64,000 nt of DNA from Umezawaea endophytica. GTDB lineage: Bacteria > Actinomycetota > Actinomycetes > Mycobacteriales > Pseudonocardiaceae. The notes beneath the pieces are model-generated. The model was not told where the DNA came from, searched no databases, and saw only the letters and a program-made list of their open reading frames with translations. Position numbers and translations under genes: made by a program. The stretch covers positions 80,494 through 144,493 of the forward strand of contig NZ_JANYMP010000021.1 in NCBI RefSeq assembly GCF_025061645.1. Direction: 5' to 3'. Positions 7,752 through 15,332 of the stretch are shown here, in pieces (position 1 is the first letter of the stretch; every line of letters starts with the position of its first letter).

Positions 7752-9443
7752 ATGACTTCGGTGCACATCAATCCCGATCCCTTCACCGACGTGCTGGGGA
7801 ACGCGATCACCGAGGGGGCCGAAGCCCTGTTCCGGGCCCAGCGACCCGACGGCGTGTTCGACTACGGCGAAGACAGCCTGACCTCGACCCTGGGCACGGT
7901 CGGCGCGGTGTCCGCGCTGCACTTCGCCGACCCCGCCGGCAGCGCCGACCTGATCGCCGCGGGCGCCGGGTGGCTCGGGCGCACCCAGAACGACGACGGT
8001 GGCTGGGCGATGGTCCCCGGCCTGTCGAGCGAGGCGGGGCCGACGGCGGTCGCCTCCGCCGTCCTCCACCTCGTCGACCCGGAGAGCAGCGCGACACGGG
8101 TGGCCGCCGGGCAGCGCTGGATGGACGACCACGGTGGCCTGGACGCGATCCCCCATCCCGAGGTCGTCTCCTGGTGCCGCCAGTACTACGGCTTCGCGGG
8201 CTGGCTCGCGCAGGAGGACATGCGCCGCTTCCCGCTGGAACTGGCGCTGGTGCCGAGCCTGTACCGCAAGCTGTTCGACCTGCGCCTGCCGATGGCTTCG
8301 GCGCTCGGTCTCGCCCAGGCCAGGCACAAGCCGCTCACCAGGGTGCAGCGGGTGCTGGCCCGCTGGGCGGAGCCGAACGCGCTGAAGGTGATCCGGCAGG
8401 TCTACGAGCACGAGGGCTCGACCGGGGCCTGGTGCGAGAACGCGTGGGTCACCGGACTGGTCTGCACCGGGCTGGCCCGTGCCGGCCTGGCACCGGACAT
8501 GGTCGCCGCCGCCGTGGGGTGGTTCCACCGGTCCATGGCGGCTGACGGCTCGTGGGAGACCGGCCCGCTCGACGCGGCCTGGACGATGTACGCCGCACGC
8601 GGTCTCGCCGAGGCGGGTTACGCCGACGACCCGCGGCTGACCGCCTCGGTCCGGTTATTCGTGCGCCTCCAGCAGCACCGCCCGTTCCTCGCGTTCGGAT
8701 GTCCACCGGGCTACTGGGGGTGGGCGGGCACCGAGGGCTGGCCCTCGACGCTGGAGACGGGGGAGATCCTTTCCGTGCTGTGCAGGCTGCCGGGGGACGA
8801 GCAGGCGAACGCGGTCGAACGGGGCGTCGACTGGCTCACCCGCGTGCAGGACACCCGCGGGTCGTGGGGGCTCTGCGTGCGCAACACCAGGGTGGCCAAC
8901 AGCGGGCCCTGCCCGATGACGACGGTGCAGGCCGTCGACGCCCTGCTCGACGCGGGCGTCCCGGCCGACGATCGCCGGGTGCGTCGTGCGCTGGGCTGGC
9001 TCGCCAAGGTCCAGAGCCCGGAGGGCACCTTCGAGTCGGTGTGGTATCGGCACCACACCATGGCCACCGCGGCCGTGCTGGAGACCTTCTCCAGGGTCGG
9101 ACGCGCCGGTGACGAGCCCGCCCGCAAGGCGGTGGCGTGGCTGGAGGCCACCCGGCTGCCCGACGGGTCGTGGGGCGACGGGGCCGGTGCTCCGGGCACG
9201 GTCGAGGAGACCGGATGGGCGGTGTCGGCCCTGGTGGCCGCGGGCGCCGACCCGGCCACCGTGCGCTCCGGCGTGGACTGGTTGCTGGAGCGCAGGCACC
9301 AGCCCGGCGGCGGGTGGCCCGCGGAGAACGTGCACGAGTACGTGCGCTTCGTGAGCCGGTACACCAACCCCGCGTTCGCCAACGGGATGGCGCTGCGCGC
9401 ACTCGGCCGCTACCGGACGGCGATCCGGCGCTCGACGTCGTGA
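7752..9443 (+). CDS. squalene-cyclase-fold protein lacking the DxDD acid
   Basis: The 563-residue protein has the repeated alpha-alpha barrel pattern of the squalene-hopene cyclase/prenyltransferase superfamily, with QW-like repeats such as TQNDDGGW, RVQDTRGSWG, LPDGSWGDG and HQPGGGWP. In hopene cyclases the general acid sits in a central DxDDTA motif. The matching stretch here reads GWPSTLETGEIL, so the key aspartates are replaced by S, L and E. I found no DxDD elsewhere. The ATG at 7752 follows GAGAGGAA. It lies 43 bases before the P450 gene on the same strand. It may cyclise an epoxide made by the FAD enzyme using a different acid, or it may bind rather than protonate the polyene. The fold call is strong, the reaction unknown. 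Confidence 0.8.
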   Translation: MTSVHINPDPFTDVLGNAITEGAEALFRAQRPDGVFDYGEDSLTSTLGTVGAVSALHFADPAGSADLIAAGAGWLGRTQNDDGGWAMVPGLSSEAGPTAVASAVLHLVDPESSATRVAAGQRWMDDHGGLDAIPHPEVVSWCRQYYGFAGWLAQEDMRRFPLELALVPSLYRKLFDLRLPMASALGLAQARHKPLTRVQRVLARWAEPNALKVIRQVYEHEGSTGAWCENAWVTGLVCTGLARAGLAPDMVAAAVGWFHRSMAADGSWETGPLDAAWTMYAARGLAEAGYADDPRLTASVRLFVRLQQHRPFLAFGCPPGYWGWAGTEGWPSTLETGEILSVLCRLPGDEQANAVERGVDWLTRVQDTRGSWGLCVRNTRVANSGPCPMTTVQAVDALLDAGVPADDRRVRRALGWLAKVQSPEGTFESVWYRHHTMATAAVLETFSRVGRAGDEPARKAVAWLEATRLPDGSWGDGAGAPGTVEETGWAVSALVAAGADPATVRSGVDWLLERRHQPGGGWPAENVHEYVRFVSRYTNPAFANGMALRALGRYRTAIRRSTS

Positions 9444-9486
9444 CCAGGCACTCCCACCAGGACGCTCCAGGAAGCGGAGAACCCCG

Positions 9487-10713
9487 ATGACCCGTGCGAC
9501 GGACGAAGGCTCCTTCACCGAGGACTACTGGCGCGACCCGCACGAGACCCTCGCCAGGACGCGGGAGAGCAGCCCTGTCCGCGAGGTCGTGTTCGAGACG
9601 GGGCCGACCTGGCTGGTCACCCGCTACGCCGACGTGCGTGCCGGGCTCACCGACGCACGGCTCGCCAAGGACTGGCGGTCGAGCCTGCCCGAGGACGAAC
9701 GGGCCTCGGCGCCTCCGGGACTGCCCGCTCCGATGTCGCACATGCTGACCTCCCTCGACCCACCGGAGCACACCCGACTGCGGAACCTGGTCGTCCAGGC
9801 GTTCACCGCCCGCCGGATCGCCGAACTGCGCCCACGGGTCGAGGCCGTCGCCGCCGAACTGCTCGACGCGTTGCCCGAGGACGAGCCGGTCGACCTCGTC
9901 GCCCGGTACGCGATCATCCTGCCGATGGTGGTGATCTGCGAACTGCTCGGCGTTCCCGAGATCGACCGCGAGGAGTTCGCCCGGCTGTCGACCGTCCTCA
10001 TCGACGAGTGCCCCGAACCGGAACTGGTCCTCGCCTCCACCCAGATGGCCGACTACCTGGAGGGCCTGGTCGCGGCCAAGCGCGCGAACCCCGACCAGGC
10101 GCTGCTGTCCGCGCTGATCACGGCATCGGACGAGGGCGACCGGCTCTCCGACCTGGAGATCGTGGCGATGGCCATGCTGCTGCTCATGGCGGGCCACGAG
10201 ACGACCGCCGTGTTCATCACCAACAGCGTCCGCGCCCTGCTGGCCGACCCGACCGGACTGGACCGCCTGGCCTCGCCTTCGTCGGCCCCGTCCCTGATCG
10301 AGGAGCTGCTGCGCTGGCTCTCGCCCGCGATCAACGCCTCGCTGCGCTTCGCCACCGAGGACCTGGAGATCGGCGGGGTCCCGATCCCCAGGGGAGCGTC
10401 GGTGATGCTGTCCACAGGCGGTGCCAACCGTGACCCGGCACAGTTCCCGGCGCCTGCGAGGTTCGACCCGGACCGCGACACCGCGGGTCACCTGGCCTTC
10501 GGCCACGGCATCCACCGCTGCCTGGGCGCGGCCCTGGTCCGCCTGGAGGGTGAGGTGGGCCTGTCCGCCCTGTTCACCCGCTTCCCGCGGCTGCGCGTGG
10601 CAGCCGACCCCGCCGACCTGACGTTCCGCCGCAGCGTCCACGTGCACGCCCCACGCACGTTCCCGGTCGTGCTCGGCCCACGTGCCTTCCCGATCGGGCG
10701 GGCACACCACTGA
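9487..10713 (+). CDS. cytochrome P450
   Basis: This 408-residue soluble bacterial P450 shows the I-helix oxygen motif AGHETT, the K-helix ExxR in EELLR, and the haem loop FGHGIHRCLGA with the cysteine ligand. All key residues are intact and length is normal. It follows the cyclase-like gene after 43 bases with GGAAGCGGAG upstream of the ATG, so both are likely co-transcribed. By context it hydroxylates or otherwise oxidises the terpenoid scaffold late in the pathway. It needs separate ferredoxin and reductase partners, none of which are encoded in this window. Confidence 0.9.
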   Translation: MTRATDEGSFTEDYWRDPHETLARTRESSPVREVVFETGPTWLVTRYADVRAGLTDARLAKDWRSSLPEDERASAPPGLPAPMSHMLTSLDPPEHTRLRNLVVQAFTARRIAELRPRVEAVAAELLDALPEDEPVDLVARYAIILPMVVICELLGVPEIDREEFARLSTVLIDECPEPELVLASTQMADYLEGLVAAKRANPDQALLSALITASDEGDRLSDLEIVAMAMLLLMAGHETTAVFITNSVRALLADPTGLDRLASPSSAPSLIEELLRWLSPAINASLRFATEDLEIGGVPIPRGASVMLSTGGANRDPAQFPAPARFDPDRDTAGHLAFGHGIHRCLGAALVRLEGEVGLSALFTRFPRLRVAADPADLTFRRSVHVHAPRTFPVVLGPRAFPIGRAHH

Positions 10714-10843
10714 TCCGGTCCTACCCGACGACGCGCCTCCCCCGTGACCGGCCACGGTCCGCCGCGACGAACCTGTCGTCTCGACGTTCTGCGGCCGGTC
10801 GCCGGGCCTGGCAGCGGGTACTCCTCCGCGGCCCCGCCCCGTG

Positions 10844-11677
10844 TCACTCCTTCACCGTCGTCGCCGACATCCCCGCCTCCTGGAACTTGCCCCAGCGCGG
10901 CTCCGCCCCGCGCGGCTCGTCACCCATCACGGTCACGCGCCGCCCCACGCGGCGCCCCGCGTAGTCGTTCACCGCGTAGTGCTGGGTGGCCCTGTTGTCC
11001 CACAGGGCCACCGCACCCTCCACCCAGCGGTAGCGGCAGGTGCGCTGTGGGCTCTCCGACACCGCGAACAGGTGCTCCAGCAGCGCGTCGCTCTCGCCCT
11101 TGGCGAGTTGGAGGACGCGACGGGTGAACATGCGGTTCACGTAGAGGCTCTTGCGGCCGGTCACCGGGTGCGTCCGGACCACCGGGTGCTCCGCCTCACT
11201 GCGGAACGTGCCGTTCGGGTGGACGAACAGGTGCGCTGCCGTGGTCCCCTCCAGCAATTCCCGCATCGGTTCCGACAGTGCCTCGTAGGCGAGGTACTGA
11301 TTGCTCCACATCGTGTCACCGCCTGATTCCGGCGTCAGCGTGAGTTGCAGGACCGAAGCGATGGGCGGACTTTGGGAGAATGTCACATCGGTGTGCCACA
11401 CATCGGCACGCGCGCCCTGGTCGGAGTCCAGCACGACGATTTTCTCGTGCCCTGCCAGCTTGGGCAGGAAGGGGTGCACCTCCAGTTCCCCGAACCGGCT
11501 GCCGAACGCCTCGTGGGCCTGCGGGGTCAGGCCGCCCGCGTCCGGGAAGACGAGCACCAGATGGCGCATGAGCAGGTCATGGACCTCCTTGAACTGCTCG
11601 TCGTCGACTGACCCCAGATCGACGCCGTACACCTCGGCTCCGAGCGAACCGGAAATCGGGCGAACCTGCAATGGCAT
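10844..11677 (-). CDS. TauD/TfdA family Fe(II)/2-oxoglutarate dioxygenase
   Basis: The 277-residue protein is a TauD-type iron and 2-oxoglutarate-dependent oxygenase. The iron-binding HxD is in VWHTDVTFS; the distal histidine and the 2-oxoglutarate-binding arginine lie in the C-terminal DNRATQHYAVNDYAGRR region. The N-terminal PISGSLGAEVYGVDL is typical. The ATG at 11677 follows GAGGAGAAAGG by nine bases and matches the family start. It converges on the P450 gene and is divergent from the methyltransferase gene. A tailoring hydroxylation, desaturation or oxidative cleavage on the cluster product is inferred; taurine use is unlikely here. Confidence 0.85.
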   Translation of the reverse strand: MPLQVRPISGSLGAEVYGVDLGSVDDEQFKEVHDLLMRHLVLVFPDAGGLTPQAHEAFGSRFGELEVHPFLPKLAGHEKIVVLDSDQGARADVWHTDVTFSQSPPIASVLQLTLTPESGGDTMWSNQYLAYEALSEPMRELLEGTTAAHLFVHPNGTFRSEAEHPVVRTHPVTGRKSLYVNRMFTRRVLQLAKGESDALLEHLFAVSESPQRTCRYRWVEGAVALWDNRATQHYAVNDYAGRRVGRRVTVMGDEPRGAEPRWGKFQEAGMSATTVKE

Positions 11678-11847
11678 GTCGTACACCTTTCTCCTCACGC
11701 GCATGGCGGAATTCCGCACACGCATTGTGCGATACGGTCGACACGAATAGAGGAACGCTTCGAGCCACTCTTGACCACACTCGTCGAACGATGTCAGGAT
11801 CTTCGTGGACAAATTGTTTCTCGCGCTACCGAGGGGAATCCATCGGA

Positions 11848-12840
11848 ATGACCGCACAGGACGAGTTGGCGAAGATGATCGACCTCGCGACGCCGTTCGC
11901 GGTCCGGGTGGCCGTCACCCTGCACCTGCCCGAGCTGATCGACAGCGGTACCACCGGGCTCGCCGACCTCGCCACCGCCGCGGGAGCCGACCCCGACGCG
12001 TTGCGCAGGCTGCTGCACCACCTCGCCTCCATCGGGTTCCTGGCCGAGCCGGGGCCCGGCACCTACGCGTTGACCGACGTGTCGCGCGTGCTCCTCGGCG
12101 AGGACCACCGCGCGGCGCGGCGGTGGCTCGACAGCGAGGGGCCGGGAGCGAGGATGGACCTCGCCTTCGCGGGCATGGCGCACTCGGTGCGCACGGGCGA
12201 GTCCGCCTACGGCGCGGTGCACGGCGTCCCGTTCTGGGACGACTACGGCGCCGACGAGGAGCTGCGGATCTTCTTCGGCGAGGTCATGGCCGTCCACGCC
12301 TGGCAGACCGGTCCGGTCCTGGCCACCGAGTGCGACTGGGCGTCCAGCAGGCGGGTGCTGGACGTCGGCGGTGGCGTGGGCGCGCTGCTGGCCGAGGTGT
12401 TGAAGGGCAACCAGCACCTGACCGGCGCCGTTCTCGACCTGCCTCCGGTCGAACCGGACGCCACCACCGCGCTGGAGGAGGCCGGGCTGTCCGACCGGGC
12501 CACGTTCGTGCCCGGCAGCTTCTTCGACCCGCTGCCCACCGGCTACGACACCTACGTGATCTCGCGGGTCATCACCGACTGGGACGACGAGGACGCGCTG
12601 CGGATCATGACCCGCGCCGCCGAGGCCGTCGGCACCGGTCGGGTGCTGGTCGTGGAGGTGCTGGCCGGACCGGAGCACGCCAAGAACAACTCGTCGTTCG
12701 ACCTCCAGTCGCTCGCCCTGCTCGGCGGCCGGGAGCGCACGGAGGACGACTTCACGGCCCTCGCCGAGCGCGCCGGGTTCGCCACCGCCACCGCCCGCCG
12801 CTGGGACAGCGGCCTGCTCGTCGTGGAGTGCAGGCTCTGA
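11848..12840 (+). CDS. SAM-dependent methyltransferase, O-methyltransferase fold, catalytic His replaced
   Basis: The 330-residue protein has the two-domain layout of COMT-like methyltransferases: an N-terminal winged-helix dimerisation domain (about residues 10-95) and a C-terminal Rossmann domain with the SAM motif VLDVGGGVG. In most relatives the base is a histidine in a LHDWxDE segment. Here the stretch reads VITDWDDE, so threonine stands in its place. This may mean C- or N-methylation, a different base, or a non-methylating role as known for some members of this fold. The ATG at 11848 is preceded by only a weak GGGGAA site. The gene is divergent from the TauD gene, with its upstream region shared. 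Confidence 0.8.
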   Translation: MTAQDELAKMIDLATPFAVRVAVTLHLPELIDSGTTGLADLATAAGADPDALRRLLHHLASIGFLAEPGPGTYALTDVSRVLLGEDHRAARRWLDSEGPGARMDLAFAGMAHSVRTGESAYGAVHGVPFWDDYGADEELRIFFGEVMAVHAWQTGPVLATECDWASSRRVLDVGGGVGALLAEVLKGNQHLTGAVLDLPPVEPDATTALEEAGLSDRATFVPGSFFDPLPTGYDTYVISRVITDWDDEDALRIMTRAAEAVGTGRVLVVEVLAGPEHAKNNSSFDLQSLALLGGRERTEDDFTALAERAGFATATARRWDSGLLVVECRL

Positions 12841-13031
12841 GCCGGGAGCCCCACGGGTGTGCCCGGCCGGGCGACTCCACCCGTCCGGGCCCTCCGCGAT
12901 CACGTGCTCGGCAAGACCGGGTGAAGGCGTCCGCGGGGGCGCGAACGCGGTCGGCCGCCGCCTGCCGGGCGGCTCCCCCGGAGCGGACGGGCACGCGACC
13001 CGCGGCGCGGATCCCCGAGACCGGTGCGCGG

Positions 13032-14297
13032 TCACCGCGACCGCGCCCAACCCGGCAGCCGACCGCCCCTCGGGTCGGGCAGCACGCCGAGTTGGTGCAG
13101 CCGGTCCAGCGGGCTCAGCGAGTGCTGTCCCAGGCCCGCCATGTTGTGCATGATCGTGTACCGCAGCCGCTGGTTGCCGCCGGTCTTGCGCAGTGCGCGG
13201 CGGCCCAGCACCCGGACGAGCGGCGACAGGTCGCTGATCATGCGGGTGGCGTTGTGGCTGGTCGTCCCGACGTGCGCCAGCGCTTGCCTGCGCTCGGTGC
13301 TCCACTCGCGCAGCGGCGGTGCCAGCAGGTCCGGTGACAGGTCGCCGTCGAGCGCGCGCAACCGCGCGGCGAGGCCCGCCGCGTCCAGGATCGAGCTGTT
13401 CATGCCCTGACCCGCCGCCGGGTGCACGGCGTGCGCGCTCTCCCCGATCAGGACGAGCCCGTCGGCGGTCAGCGACGTGGCCAGCGCCCGGCCCACCGGC
13501 AGCACCTGCCGCGTCGACCACGCCCGTGCGACGTCCTCGCGCAGCGGGGCGAACGCCGGGACGTCGCGCACCAGACCGTCGATCCACCCACCCGCCCCAC
13601 CCGCGCCCACACCCCGCAGCTCGTCGGGTCCGACCTGCACGTACAGCCGTGCCCGGTCACCGGGGAGCGAGTACCTCATCGCCAGGCCCCGCGGGGTCGC
13701 GTAGGTGGACACGTGGTCGCCGAACGCCTGGTCGGTCAACTCGAACGCCGCCAGCCGGTGCGCGTAGTCGACGCGCGCGACCTCGATCCCCGCGCCGCGG
13801 CGCAACCGCGAGGACACCCCGTCGGCCGCCACGACCAGCGCTGCCGTCAGGTCTCCGCCGTCGGTGCGCACACCCGTCGTGCGACCGCGTTCGTCGCGCA
13901 CGAGCTCCCGCACCAGCACCCCGCGCCGCAACTCGACCGAGACCGGCAGGGTGCGGATCAGCGCACCCAGGATCACGTGGTAGTCGTGCACGAGCAGCCA
14001 CGGCCGCTCGGTGGGCAGCGCCCCGTAGTCCATGGTCATCAACACCGCGCCGTGCGGGTCTCGCGCCACCAAGCCCGACAGGCGCAGCGCGCCGTCGGTG
14101 TCCAGCGCGTCGGCGACCCCCCACTCCGCGAGCACCCCCGTCGCGCCGGGTTGCAGCAGCTCGCCCTTCGGCACGGACCTGATCTCGCGCTGCTTGTCCA
14201 GCACCAGCACGCGAAGGCCGAGTCCGCCCAGCGCGTGCGCCGCCGCGAGCCCGGCGACCCCGGCCCCGCACACCACCACGTCCACGTCGGTGCTCAC
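13032..14297 (-). CDS. FAD-dependent monooxygenase, epoxidase-like
   Basis: This 421-residue protein is a group A flavin monooxygenase. It has the dinucleotide motif GAGVAGLAAA at residues 11-20, a DG segment (VVAADGVSSRLRR), and the second FAD motif LIGESAHAVHPAAGQGMN, in which GE replaces the usual GD. Related enzymes epoxidise the terminal double bond of prenyl chains in squalene and bacterial or fungal meroterpenoid pathways; others hydroxylate aromatics. Next to a UbiA prenyltransferase and a prenyl synthase, epoxidation ahead of cyclisation is the most likely role. The start is GTG. The UbiA gene ends 49 bases upstream on the same strand, so the three minus-strand genes form one unit. 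Confidence 0.85.
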   Translation of the reverse strand: MSTDVDVVVCGAGVAGLAAAHALGGLGLRVLVLDKQREIRSVPKGELLQPGATGVLAEWGVADALDTDGALRLSGLVARDPHGAVLMTMDYGALPTERPWLLVHDYHVILGALIRTLPVSVELRRGVLVRELVRDERGRTTGVRTDGGDLTAALVVAADGVSSRLRRGAGIEVARVDYAHRLAAFELTDQAFGDHVSTYATPRGLAMRYSLPGDRARLYVQVGPDELRGVGAGGAGGWIDGLVRDVPAFAPLREDVARAWSTRQVLPVGRALATSLTADGLVLIGESAHAVHPAAGQGMNSSILDAAGLAARLRALDGDLSPDLLAPPLREWSTERRQALAHVGTTSHNATRMISDLSPLVRVLGRRALRKTGGNQRLRYTIMHNMAGLGQHSLSPLDRLHQLGVLPDPRGGRLPGWARSR

Positions 14298-14346
14298 GCA
14301 CCACCCCGTTCCCGGTCGGGACGGCCCGCACAGGAGGACACGCGCG

Positions 14347-15330
14347 TCATGGGGCGATCACCTTCCGAAGTCCGGACGGGGGGATCTCGTACCTGGTCCG
14401 CATGGTGTTCTGGGTGATCACGCTGAACGCGACGATCGGCACCAGCACCGCCACCGCGAGTGACACGCCCACACCGGCCGCGGCCACCGCGCACGCCAGC
14501 ACGAGCCGTTCGACCACCAGGACCTCGTGGGCGCGCAACGCCGACTCGCGGGTGATGCCGTCCCCCTGGGTCAGCAGCCCCCCGAACACCCACGCGCCGA
14601 TCGCGGTGGCCACCACCAACAGCGCCAGGTAGGAGGTGTGGTCCGGCAACGGCACCAGCACGGACGCCACGGCCGCGGCCAGCGCCAGGCCGTAGAGGGA
14701 CTGCGCCAGACGCGCGCCGTGGGCGACACCTCGGAGCACCGGCACGGACCGGTACCCGCCCGCCTCGTCGCCCTCCACGTCGCGTACCGCGCCGACCAGG
14801 TTGGACGCGGCGTCGTGCAGCAGGAACACGACCGCGAACGGCACCGCCGTCCACAGGTGGCCGCCGGGCACGCAGGTGGCACCCGCGAGCACGGCCAGCG
14901 AGGTCAGCGCACCGCGCACCAGGTTGCCGGAGATGCCGCGCCCCTTGCACACGCGGCTGTAGACGACGATCCCGACGACACCGACCACCAGGAGCACCAG
15001 CAGCCGCCAGCCCACGGCCACCGCCACCACCGCCGCGCACACCTCGCACACCACCGCCGAGATCAGCGCGGTGCGCGGACTGAGCCGCCCCGACGGTATG
15101 GGCCGCTGCGGCTTGTCGATCGCGTCCAGGTGGCGGTCGAGCCAGTCACCCAGGTAGTGGCCGCCCAGCCAGACCAGCACCGGGATCACCACCGCCGCGA
15201 CGAGGTGCCCTGCCCCTGGTGCGCCGCCCACCACTGACGCGCCCGCCCATCCGACGGCGCCGGGGTAGAGCAGCGTGTAAGGGCGCCACGTCTGAACGTG
15301 CGCCTCGACGATTCCCCGCCAGGTCGCCAC
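14347..15330 (-). CDS. UbiA family membrane prenyltransferase
   Basis: The 327-residue protein has eight to nine hydrophobic segments and both UbiA metal-binding motifs. The first appears as GDWLDRHLD followed by KPQRPIPSG, where the usual leading asparagine is glycine. The second is VRDVEGDEAGG (DxxxD). Such enzymes transfer a prenyl chain from its diphosphate to an acceptor, and a few relatives are membrane terpene cyclases. The GTG start lies two bases after the stop codon of the upstream fusion gene, so translation is very likely coupled and prenyl diphosphate may be handed over directly. The acceptor is not identifiable; no aromatic-ring biosynthesis gene is nearby. Confidence 0.85.
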   Translation of the reverse strand: MATWRGIVEAHVQTWRPYTLLYPGAVGWAGASVVGGAPGAGHLVAAVVIPVLVWLGGHYLGDWLDRHLDAIDKPQRPIPSGRLSPRTALISAVVCEVCAAVVAVAVGWRLLVLLVVGVVGIVVYSRVCKGRGISGNLVRGALTSLAVLAGATCVPGGHLWTAVPFAVVFLLHDAASNLVGAVRDVEGDEAGGYRSVPVLRGVAHGARLAQSLYGLALAAAVASVLVPLPDHTSYLALLVVATAIGAWVFGGLLTQGDGITRESALRAHEVLVVERLVLACAVAAAGVGVSLAVAVLVPIVAFSVITQNTMRTRYEIPPSGLRKVIAP

Positions 15331-15332
15331 GG

